DNA of 64,000 bases from Methanobacterium sp. UBA375 (lineage in GTDB: Archaea; Methanobacteriota; Methanobacteria; Methanobacteriales; Methanobacteriaceae), in assembly GCA_002495625.1 (NCBI GenBank), contig DAGC01000001.1:33212-97211 (forward strand), read 5' to 3'. Below the pieces are notes generated by a model. The model worked only from the letters and a program-made list of their open reading frames with translations, searched no databases and was not told the origin of the DNA. Shown here piece after piece: positions 56,944 through 64,000 of this stretch (positions are counted from its first letter, which is position 1; every line of letters starts with the position of its first letter). A program made the translations under genes and the position numbers.

Positions 56944-57027
56944 ATGGACAGAGCGCAATGGATAGCGATATTTATCATACTTATAATGGCCATAAGTTCG
57001 GTGTCGTATATCGTGGCCTTCATTTAA
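56944..57027 (+). CDS. 27-residue single-helix membrane miniprotein
   Basis: A short ORF encodes MDRAQWIAIFIILIMAISS followed by a second hydrophobic stretch ending IVAFI. It starts 13 bases after the cysteine desulfurase stop with a GGGGT ribosome site in front. The sequence is a single transmembrane helix with a short charged N-terminus. I recognise no family. The tight spacing, ribosome site and clean hydrophobic composition make a real gene likely. A role linked to its neighbours is unknown. Confidence 0.6.
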   Translation: MDRAQWIAIFIILIMAISSVSYIVAFI

Positions 57028-57136
57028 ATTTCAACAAATTTAACTAAAGATATAATTAACTGAATAAATAGTATTCAAACCAGATACTGAATTAAAATTA
57101 TTCTACAACTAAAACCAGGCTAATGGAGGAAATAAG

Positions 57137-57541
57137 ATGGTAAAATTAGGAGCAGTAGTAGCAGAATTCAATTTCGACATTACACAGATGATGCTGGACC
57201 TGGCACGTGAGCATGCTAAATTTCTGGATTCAGAGATAACCGAAGTAATCACCGTACCCGGAGTCTTTGACATGCCCCTGGCAATTAAAAAACTCTTAAA
57301 AAATGATGACATAGATGCAGTAGTAACTTTAGGCGCAGTAATTGAAGGATCAACCTCACACGATGAAATAGTGGTGCAGCACGCATCCCGTAAAATAGCT
57401 GATCTGGCACTGGAGTATGACAAACCAGTTGCCCTGGGAATCACCGGACCAGGCATGACCAGGTTGGAAGCTCATCAAAGGGTGGACTATGCTAAAAGAG
57501 CCGTGGAAGCAGCTGTTAAAATGTGTAAACGGTTAGAATAA
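57137..57541 (+). CDS. ribH: 6,7-dimethyl-8-ribityllumazine synthase
   Basis: This 134-residue protein makes lumazine for riboflavin, the precursor of FAD, FMN and (via the 5-deazaflavin route) F420-related chemistry. It has VVAEFN (substrate contact), [14 protein letters not shown] and [14 protein letters not shown] with the catalytic His. It is slightly shorter than bacterial RibH, as is usual for archaea. GGAGG is placed eight bases before the ATG. Confidence 0.95.
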   Translation: MVKLGAVVAEFNFDITQMMLDLAREHAKFLDSEITEVITVPGVFDMPLAIKKLLKNDDIDAVVTLGAVIEGSTSHDEIVVQHASRKIADLALEYDKPVALGITGPGMTRLEAHQRVDYAKRAVEAAVKMCKRLE

Positions 57542-57593
57542 ACTATTTTTATAAATTTCATTCTTTTTAATTTCTTTATAGGAGATTTGGCTA

Positions 57594-58526
57594 ATGGAAA
57601 TTCTAACGCCTCAGGATCTGAAAGACCAGTTTAAGGATCCCTGGATAGCCCCGTATAAGAAAGTCTTAACCATGGTTGATCAGGGAATGGTGGAACTGGT
57701 GGAATACCACCCCTGCGTAAGCGGTTCCCAGTGGATGGTATATCAGTATAAAAGGAGCAGCGACCTGGTTTTAGATTCTAAGAGGGATGGATATAAGCAC
57801 ACCTACCTTTTAAAAGTTGGAAAAAGTGATATGAACTTAAAGCCAAGTTTTAAGGCTGCTGGAATAGAGGAAGTATCTGTAGAGGGTGATGAAGTACGCG
57901 TAGTCCACGCTGGTTTAGCAGGCGCGGGTGTTGGCGCGGCGATGTGCCGGGGCATGGCCCAGGGTGTTAAAAGAGTCGAACTCTACGATGTAGGCGGCGG
58001 TTCCAAGCTCGGCCGTGCAGCGGTGGTCACACCAGTTATGGAGAAGATAATTCTAGGCATAGATGATACAGACACCAAGGAAAAGGGTGCCACCTGGACC
58101 CTAGCCAATAATGTGGGGATGGAACTCAGTAAAATGGGATTCGAATATTTAGATCATATTACAGTCCAGCTTTACCCCCATAACCCTAATAAAACCCAGA
58201 ACTGCGTGGCTATAGCCCTGGTGTTTGCAGTTAAACCTGGGGGAAAGGATGAACTGGTGGAAAAGGCCACTGAAATCCTTAAAAAACATACCCTATCAGA
58301 TGATACATCAATAGCAGTCCTTGAAGGCCTTAAAGTCCCAGATAAGCTCAGGGAATATGGTGAAGCTGCTAAAAAGTCCATGATCTACCTGGAAGAGACC
58401 CAAAAAGTAGCGGAAGAATTGGGCATACAACTGGTGGAGGTTACCGGAGCCCAGGGAGAAATAGGTGCTTTAGCCGCTTTAGGGCTCTATAATGATGTGG
58501 AAGAGGCGGCGAAGGTTTATTATTAA
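57594..58526 (+). CDS. Probable methanogenesis marker protein 11
   Basis: This 310-residue protein contains the motif LGIDDTDTKEKGATW near residue 153, similar to the DDT motif of the tRNA-Ile agmatinyltransferase TiaS. It also has a Gly/Ala-rich segment (HAGLAGAGVGAAMCRGMAQG) and a C-terminal VTGAQGEIGALAALGLY. I recall this combination as the methanogen-specific marker 11 family. The function is unknown. The DDT motif hints at nucleotide-dependent chemistry on RNA or a cofactor. GGAGAT precedes the ATG, and the gene follows ribH by 52 bases. Confidence 0.75.
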   Translation: MEILTPQDLKDQFKDPWIAPYKKVLTMVDQGMVELVEYHPCVSGSQWMVYQYKRSSDLVLDSKRDGYKHTYLLKVGKSDMNLKPSFKAAGIEEVSVEGDEVRVVHAGLAGAGVGAAMCRGMAQGVKRVELYDVGGGSKLGRAAVVTPVMEKIILGIDDTDTKEKGATWTLANNVGMELSKMGFEYLDHITVQLYPHNPNKTQNCVAIALVFAVKPGGKDELVEKATEILKKHTLSDDTSIAVLEGLKVPDKLREYGEAAKKSMIYLEETQKVAEELGIQLVEVTGAQGEIGALAALGLYNDVEEAAKVYY

Positions 58527-58591
58527 TTAATTTCGTTGTGATAGATGAACTCAAATTTTACAGATGAAAACAAGCTCAAAATTCTATATTG

Positions 58592-60307
58592 CTAACGTGT
58601 GAAGATCAAATTCAAAAACATCCCCTCATTAACGTTGGCGAAGGTCATATCTACCTTATCTTCACGTTCGATTTCGATTCTGATTACCATATTATTTAGA
58701 TAAATGTAATAATTGCCTTCAGGGTTCTGATCATTGAAAACGATATTTCGGTATCTTACCCCATTAATATAAACCCCGTATGTACCGTTTTCAAAAATTC
58801 CCTTGGTGCTGGCCACCCTCTGGTCATCGATATATACGTTTACAATTCTTCCATTATCCGCCCCAGTTTTAACGAATACTCCTTCTTCAACGGTTAAATT
58901 TTCATAATTTTCTACTGGAACAATTTTTTCTGCATAGAGGTTTTTGAATAGATTCCTGACATCACTGTCCCTTATCACATCCCTGACATTTAATCCCAGG
59001 AAAGTTCTGGCATCTGAGGGTATACGCATCACATTGTCCTCTCCAGGAACCGTTTGATTAAGGGAGTATCTCAGACTATTTATATAGATACTATCTCCGT
59101 AACCAAAACCCAAAGAATCCATAGCCTCCTGGGGCATTCTTATAAGGGTTGATTCATTTTCCAGGGCGCTGTCTACTGTATATGGTCCTCGGAGGTCGTA
59201 ACTTTTATTGTTTTCATTGGGGCCCCAGATTATTAGATTACGAGAGGTTGGTTCGATGCTTATTCTTCCGTCTTCAAAGTGAGAAGCCCCTAAAAGAGTG
59301 CTGACCATGGCGATTAATATAATGCTCGATACAATTATGGGCGCGTGCATATAAAAAAAGGATTTAAGTGTTTGCCATCTTCCTTCAGGCTTTCTCATCA
59401 CGTTATAGGACATTCTAATTATTTTAACCAGATAATATACAGCAACGACTACTCCGGCGATGGAAATGATTAATCCCAGTTCCACCGGCACGGGCCTAAT
59501 GAAGAAAGTGCTGAAAACGCCCAGAAACACCAATGAAAGCCCTAAGATCTCCATACGTATGGATCTGCCCAGGGAGTCGATCATGGTCACTCTTCCGTAC
59601 TCGGTAGCCCTCTGAACTATGGTCCTTACCACTTCGGTGGCTACCACGTTGAGTTCGTGGAGTGAAGATAGCATGTGATGAATTTCACCGATATCCACTT
59701 CCTTTATCCTTAAACCCATCACATCTGCATCCAGAACGATTCCCACATCCACACCATAGTCATCTTCCAGTTTTATCCGATTCAGGAAGGATCTTTTAGC
59801 AGCGAACTGTCCACTGAGGGGTTGGGCAAACTTCAATTCAGGGAAAAAGAAATTCAAGAGGGGTTTGGCAGTTAACTCAGTCACCCGTCCAGCGGCCCTT
59901 TTAAACTTGGTCTTGGTGATATCGGCCTCCCCAGTGATAATGGGTTTGATGATGCTATCCACCTGTTGGGGGGTTAAATTTTCGATATCTGCATCTAAAA
60001 AGACTACTATATCACCATTTGAATTTTTAAATCCAGTTTTTATGGCAGCACCCTTTCCCCTGTTTTTAACATGCTGAATAACCGTGGCACCTGCATTTTC
60101 TGCTACCTTCGCCGTGTCATCGTAGGATCCATCATCAACAACGATGGTCTCATCGATGTAACCTACCTTTTTTACAGTTTTAACCACATGACCAACGGTT
60201 TTTGACTCGTTAAAAGCGGGGATGATCACGGAAACCGACATATCACTGGAGTTAACAGTTTTAATAGCACCGAAGATCGAGAGCAAAAATAGGATGATCC
60301 ATAACAC
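58592..60307 (-). CDS. GT2 glycosyltransferase fused to membrane helices and an external domain
   Basis: This 571-residue protein starts with a hydrophobic helix, then a GT-A fold: VSVIIPAFNESKTVGHV, IVVDDGSYDDT, and DIVVFLDADIEN with the DxD metal site. The acceptor region (GQFAAKRSFLNRI) follows. Two hydrophobic helices lie at about 240-290, and another at about 320. The C-terminal 240 residues appear external. They include two similar motifs, LIRMPQEAMDSLGFGYGDSI and VMRIPSDARTFLGLNVRDVI, which resemble AbrB-like beta-hairpin units. The likely donor is a nucleotide sugar and the acceptor a polyprenyl phosphate, as in DPM1/GtrB-like enzymes. The start is a GTG at 60307 with AAGGTG upstream. 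Confidence 0.85.
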   Translation of the reverse strand: MLWIILFLLSIFGAIKTVNSSDMSVSVIIPAFNESKTVGHVVKTVKKVGYIDETIVVDDGSYDDTAKVAENAGATVIQHVKNRGKGAAIKTGFKNSNGDIVVFLDADIENLTPQQVDSIIKPIITGEADITKTKFKRAAGRVTELTAKPLLNFFFPELKFAQPLSGQFAAKRSFLNRIKLEDDYGVDVGIVLDADVMGLRIKEVDIGEIHHMLSSLHELNVVATEVVRTIVQRATEYGRVTMIDSLGRSIRMEILGLSLVFLGVFSTFFIRPVPVELGLIISIAGVVVAVYYLVKIIRMSYNVMRKPEGRWQTLKSFFYMHAPIIVSSIILIAMVSTLLGASHFEDGRISIEPTSRNLIIWGPNENNKSYDLRGPYTVDSALENESTLIRMPQEAMDSLGFGYGDSIYINSLRYSLNQTVPGEDNVMRIPSDARTFLGLNVRDVIRDSDVRNLFKNLYAEKIVPVENYENLTVEEGVFVKTGADNGRIVNVYIDDQRVASTKGIFENGTYGVYINGVRYRNIVFNDQNPEGNYYIYLNNMVIRIEIEREDKVDMTFANVNEGMFLNLIFTR

Positions 60308-60534
60308 GTAGATTGCACCTTCAAAAAATTTCTTTAGTTAAATTCATCATCAAGTATATATAACCATTTGTATAGGTCTACTTTAATTTTTTCCCAATTT
60401 TTTTCCCAATTCTTCTAAAAAACTTTATTTACTTTTCTTGTGCATATAATTTTAGTATATGGGGATATTAAATTAATCTAAAAACTGGAAATGAATTACC
60501 TACCTGATAAATGAACTCTAAACTGGTGGAAGTT

Positions 60535-61539
60535 ATGGAACCAAAAATTATGATACTCCTGGGGAGTGCATCTGATTTTGCCATTGCAGAGAAAGCGATC
60601 GATATTCTGGAAACCATGGAAATCCCCTACGATTTACACGTGGCTTCAGCCCACCGCACTCACCAGAAGGTCAAACAGATAGTCACTGAATCCACCAACA
60701 ATGGGGTGGAAGTTTTCATGGGAATCGCCGGACTTTCAGCCCACTTACCAGGGATCATAGCCGCCAACACCCACAAACCAGTGGTTGGTGTACCGGTTAA
60801 TGTTAAACTGGAAGGACTGGATGCACTATTTGCCTCGGCCCAGATGCCCCAGGGAGCTCCTGTAGCCACAGTAGGTATTGACCGGGGTGAAAATGGAGCT
60901 ATACTGGCTTCCCAGATAATAGGAATCCGCGACCACGAAGTCAGGAGAAATCTCTCCCACATGCGCCGGGAATTCTTCTTCAAAGTTGATAAGGATGAAA
61001 AAAGCCTGGAGGAAAAGCTCAAGGGTAAATATTACACTAAAAACATATTCGAAGAAAAACTGGATAATTCAACGAATAAAATAAATAATGGAGACAAGCC
61101 AGATATAGCCATCATCGCCGGTAGCTATACAGATATCAAAGTAGCAGAGAAAACCACGGGGTTACTGGATAAATTGAATATCACCTACGACCTGAAGATA
61201 TTATCTCCCATAAGAGACCCCGAGGCATTCGAAGAATACATGGGCGAGATGGAGGATGTTAAACTATTCATTGCTATTTCTGGACTGTCAGCACATGTAA
61301 CTGGTTCGGTGGTGGCCTACACCGAAAAACCAGTGATAGGCGTGCCCTGTTCCATAAGACTGGACGGCTTAGACGCCCTGCTTTCCATGGTAGACATGCC
61401 CCCTGGTGTTCCTGTAGCCACCATGGGCATAGATGAGGGTGGTAACGCAGCATTACTTGCGGCTGAAATGCTGGCCATAGGAAATGAGGAATTACAGGAT
61501 AATTTATTGAATTTAAAGAAAAATCAGGAGCATAGTTAG
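60535..61539 (+). CDS. purE: Tandem-domain PurE, N5-CAIR mutase/AIR carboxylase
   Basis: This protein of 334 residues has two PurE domains. The first is complete: [15 protein letters not shown], catalytic SAHRT, and [15 protein letters not shown]. The second keeps the fold ([29 protein letters not shown]) but has SPIRD in place of SAHRT, so it lacks the catalytic His. It makes CAIR in purine synthesis. I prefer the ATG at 60535 because GGTGGA lies just before it; an ATG at 60511 has no ribosome site. The ubiD-like gene follows 16 bases later. Confidence 0.92.
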   Translation: MEPKIMILLGSASDFAIAEKAIDILETMEIPYDLHVASAHRTHQKVKQIVTESTNNGVEVFMGIAGLSAHLPGIIAANTHKPVVGVPVNVKLEGLDALFASAQMPQGAPVATVGIDRGENGAILASQIIGIRDHEVRRNLSHMRREFFFKVDKDEKSLEEKLKGKYYTKNIFEEKLDNSTNKINNGDKPDIAIIAGSYTDIKVAEKTTGLLDKLNITYDLKILSPIRDPEAFEEYMGEMEDVKLFIAISGLSAHVTGSVVAYTEKPVIGVPCSIRLDGLDALLSMVDMPPGVPVATMGIDEGGNAALLAAEMLAIGNEELQDNLLNLKKNQEHS

Positions 61540-61555
61540 ATATGGAGGGGTTAAT

Positions 61556-62863
61556 ATGGATAATTTAAAGGACTTTCTCCAGGTACTGGAGCAGGAATTC
61601 CAGGTAATTGAAGTGGATCAAGAGGTATCCCTGGAATATGAAGTAGCCAAAATACTTAAAGACAATCCAAAAGATTTGATCATATTTAATAATATAGCAG
61701 GCAGTGATAAACGGATAATATCCGGTATATGCAACACCAGGGAGAAGATTGCCCGGTCACTGGATGTGAAGGTGCCTGAAATTGGTAGTAGAATAATTAA
61801 GGCTATGGAAAACCCCATGCCAATTACTGATATTCAAAGTACACGTGATAACTTCCCTGTTTCTGGGAAACCAGACCTTAAAGAAATACTTAAGGAAATT
61901 CCCATCCCCACCTACTATAAAAATGACGCCGGCCCCTACATAACCACGGGGGTGATCATAGCCAAAGACCCGGAAACCGGGATAAGAAATGCATCCATCC
62001 ACAGAATGCTGGTAAAAGAGGGTAACCGGATGGGAGTAAGGATCGTTCCCAGAAACCTTTACACCTACCATCAGAAGGCAGAAAAATTAGATGAACCACT
62101 GGAGATAGCCATAGCCATAGGCATGCACCCGGCCACACTTCTCGCCTCCTGCACATCCATACCCATAACTGCAGACGAACTGGAAGTGGCTAACAACTTC
62201 CACCAGGGCGAGATGAAACTCATAAAATGTGATACAGTGGATATAGAAGCACCGGATTGTGAGATACTCCTTGAAGGACAAATTCTACCACATGAAAGGA
62301 CGGAAGAAGGTCCGTTTGTTGATCTCACAGATACGTATGATGTGATACGTAGAGAACCAGTGATTGAAGTTACAGAAATGCACTTAAAGGAAGATCCACT
62401 ATTCCACGCCATCATGCCCGCCGGACTGGAGCATAAACTCCTCCAGGGACTGCCCCAGGAGCCAAGGATATTTAATATAGTCCGGAACACAGTCCCCACA
62501 GTGAAAAATGTTGTCCTAACTGAGGGGGGCTGCTGCTGGTTACATGCAGCTGTGTCCATCCAGAAACAAACACAGGGTGATGGAAAAAACGTTTTAATGG
62601 CTGCTTTAACGGCTCATCCATCACTTAAACATTGTGTGGTGGTTGATGAGGATATTGATGTCTTTAATAATGATGATATAGAATATGCCATCGCTACCAG
62701 GGTTAAAGGAGACGATGATTTGATTGTTATTCCCGGGGCCCGTGGGTCATCACTCGATCCAACCGCTACCCCTGATGGGACCACTACCAAGATAGGGATC
62801 GATGCCACCAAACCCCTGGATAAACTGGAGAAGTTTGAGAGGGTCAGCCGATCAGAAGACTAA
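61556..62863 (+). CDS. UbiD-family decarboxylase, probable anhydromevalonate phosphate decarboxylase
   Basis: This 435-residue protein belongs to the prenylated-FMN-dependent UbiD family: [27 protein letters not shown], ISxGMHP-like [14 protein letters not shown], and [20 protein letters not shown] followed by [11 protein letters not shown]. Archaeal members of this length catalyse decarboxylation of anhydromevalonate phosphate in the modified mevalonate pathway to isoprenoid lipids. That assignment is from family knowledge. GGAGGGGT precedes the ATG. Its tight spacing after purE suggests co-transcription. Confidence 0.88.
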   Translation: MDNLKDFLQVLEQEFQVIEVDQEVSLEYEVAKILKDNPKDLIIFNNIAGSDKRIISGICNTREKIARSLDVKVPEIGSRIIKAMENPMPITDIQSTRDNFPVSGKPDLKEILKEIPIPTYYKNDAGPYITTGVIIAKDPETGIRNASIHRMLVKEGNRMGVRIVPRNLYTYHQKAEKLDEPLEIAIAIGMHPATLLASCTSIPITADELEVANNFHQGEMKLIKCDTVDIEAPDCEILLEGQILPHERTEEGPFVDLTDTYDVIRREPVIEVTEMHLKEDPLFHAIMPAGLEHKLLQGLPQEPRIFNIVRNTVPTVKNVVLTEGGCCWLHAAVSIQKQTQGDGKNVLMAALTAHPSLKHCVVVDEDIDVFNNDDIEYAIATRVKGDDDLIVIPGARGSSLDPTATPDGTTTKIGIDATKPLDKLEKFERVSRSED

Positions 62864-62884
62864 AAAGTAATTTATCTTTAAGAC

Positions 62885-62973
62885 TAAGAAATAGCATTCA
62901 AATTTATTTAATTATTTAGATTAGAAATAGGATTCAATTTATTTAAATAATTAATACTAGAAATAGGATTCAA
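62885..62973. repeat. Three ~36-bp spaced AT-rich repeats next to the second V4R regulator
   Basis: Near-identical cores TAAGAAATAGCATTCAA (62885), TAGAAATAGGATTCAA (62922) and TAGAAATAGGATTCAA (62958) are spaced about 36 bases. The last ends two bases before the regulator's stop codon. They resemble the TAGAAAATAAGATTTCT repeats beside msvR at 18533-18594. Confidence 0.7.
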
Positions 62974-62974
62974 A

Positions 62975-63778
62975 TTAAATAATTTCTATGGTGCTTTTTA
63001 CCGATGGAACTGTTGTTTTGTCTACTTTTTCTATGATGAAAAGGCAATGATCATCTCCTCTGGCTATACATTTTACTTCGTCCACTTGAACTTCGGACCC
63101 GAAATGTTTAGAGAAGATGGATGCAAAAATTCCTGCCCCAATTGCACAGTTAGATCTATCTATATTGATCATATCTTTACATTCAAAATTATTGTCGATG
63201 CGGATGGTTATAGGATCCGTACCAATCGATTTAAAATTTCCCAGGTGGAATCTTTTCCATAGGTTCCCTACATTGTCCATGACTTTTTCAGTTTCTGGGG
63301 ATTTTACGTATTCATAGATTGATTCGCCTGCAAAATTCCCTATATTGAAAAGTAATGGATATATATCGATACCATTTTCACCTAGATAAATTCTAATAGT
63401 TGTAAACAGTAATCCGTAAAAGTTTGCCGGGTCATTAAGTGGAATGACGGTAATAAGTGAATTTTTAAAATATTTCTCTACATCGATATCATAGTTTATA
63501 TTTGAGGATAATTCAGCAAGCTGTTTTGCCTTGATATAAAAAGATTTTTTCCTTTTATCGTTTAAATCTGCTTTTGATCCGATTATTCCCTTTTCCTCTA
63601 ATATTTTAAGATGATTCGAAAGGTTTGGCTTAGATTTCTTGGTTTTTACTAAAAGTTCGTCAAAATATAAATCATCCGTTTCAAACAGGGACAGTATATT
63701 TGCTTTAACCGGGGATTCTATTATTTTTGGCCCCTCAGAAGTCATATAGATCCGTACATAATCTGATCTTTTATACAT
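62975..63778 (-). CDS. Second MsvR-like V4R-domain regulator
   Basis: This 267-residue paralog of msvR has an ArsR-like winged helix (SPVKANILSLFETDDLYFDELL, KSKPNLSNHLKIL) and a C-terminal V4R domain. It keeps four Cys (C200, C211, C237, C245) equivalent to C205, C216, C242 and C250 of the msvR product, but lacks C202 and C251. No fpaA-like gene or TTCG-N8-CGAA operator lies near it in the window, so it probably controls other targets. The ATG at 63778 is followed by another candidate Met at codon 12. Confidence 0.88.
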   Translation of the reverse strand: MYKRSDYVRIYMTSEGPKIIESPVKANILSLFETDDLYFDELLVKTKKSKPNLSNHLKILEEKGIIGSKADLNDKRKKSFYIKAKQLAELSSNINYDIDVEKYFKNSLITVIPLNDPANFYGLLFTTIRIYLGENGIDIYPLLFNIGNFAGESIYEYVKSPETEKVMDNVGNLWKRFHLGNFKSIGTDPITIRIDNNFECKDMINIDRSNCAIGAGIFASIFSKHFGSEVQVDEVKCIARGDDHCLFIIEKVDKTTVPSVKSTIEII

Positions 63779-64000
63779 ATACTTTAATTTATGCAGATTT
63801 GAATTATTATACTTTCATTTAGGTATTAACGCGTTCTAATTTTTTATTAAATATTTACACTTGAAATTGATGTTTGTTAAGTTGGTATGTTAACAGTTAA
63901 AAGAAGCCTTGAACGATACTATAGCCTTTTTTATTAATTTTTTTTGAATTTTTTTAATATATTTTTGGCTTTGTAGAAATCCTATTTGGATTTTGATGTT
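63779..64000. other. Upstream region of the second V4R regulator, to the window edge
   Basis: This 222-base AT-rich stretch holds no ORF I can support. The promoter of the regulator on the minus strand should lie here. I see no MsvR-type TTCG-N8-CGAA site in it. Confidence 0.5.

Overview
The window comes from a hydrogenotrophic methanogen of the Methanobacteriales, most likely Methanobacterium or a close relative. The evidence is heterodisulfide reductase subunit HdrA, an F420H2 oxidase under an MsvR-type regulator, a probable methanogenesis marker protein 11, an MJ0208-type archaeoflavoprotein, archaeal MetK, a multi-OB-fold RPA, a tRNA with no encoded CCA, TATA-box promoters, strong GGAGG-type ribosome sites and AT-rich spacers. 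Nearly all of it is chromosomal core. I saw no insertion sequence, prophage, CRISPR array or rRNA.

Layout: (1) 1-4.3 kb, minus strand: a cut-off unknown protein, an OGG1-type glycosylase, a coiled-coil protein, Tag glycosylase and a bacterial-type malic enzyme whose 5' end looks frameshifted. (2) 4.7-10.3 kb: rhodanese, a small protein resembling a TFB cyclin repeat, HisF, three DUF4013 membrane paralogs (one frameshifted) around a flavin-reductase-like protein, and tRNA-Arg. (3) 10.3-17.7 kb: an AhpD-like protein, a 1729-residue DUF4011/SF1 helicase/Vsr-like nuclease and an XPD-like iron-sulfur helicase. (4) 17.8-21.3 kb: cbiL, then the divergent msvR / fpaA-rubrerythrin oxygen-stress module with two TTCG-N8-CGAA operators. 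(5) 21.6-29.4 kb: amidohydrolase, NADH oxidase/CoA-disulfide reductase family enzyme, TPR protein, site-2 protease, MoeA, DUF308 protein, metallophosphoesterase and a Cys-rich DUF2769 protein. (6) 29.5-35.4 kb: an exporter island with two ABC ATPases, three permeases of two types, and a small membrane protein plus HTH pair. (7) 35.4-46 kb: polyprenol-kinase-like protein, purL, ileS, metK, DUF192, a small unknown protein, a DmrX-like archaeoflavoprotein and glyA. (8) 46-58.5 kb: hdrA, radA, a six-OB-fold RPA, a MarR regulator, leuC-leuD-leuB, cysteine desulfurase, a 27-residue membrane miniprotein, ribH and marker 11. (9) 58.6-64 kb: a glycosyltransferase fused to an external domain, tandem-domain purE, a UbiD-type decarboxylase and a second MsvR-like V4R regulator.

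Themes: oxygen and redox defence (MsvR, FpaA, rubrerythrin, Nox, AhpD-like, rhodanese) and genome maintenance (two glycosylases, two helicases, RadA, RPA) lie among biosynthetic genes. The least explained items are the TFB-like small protein, the DUF4011 helicase-nuclease, the composite exporter island, the second V4R regulator, the 27-residue miniprotein, and several perfect palindromes placed like operators.

All assignments come from reading the sequence and recalling protein families. No database search was run.
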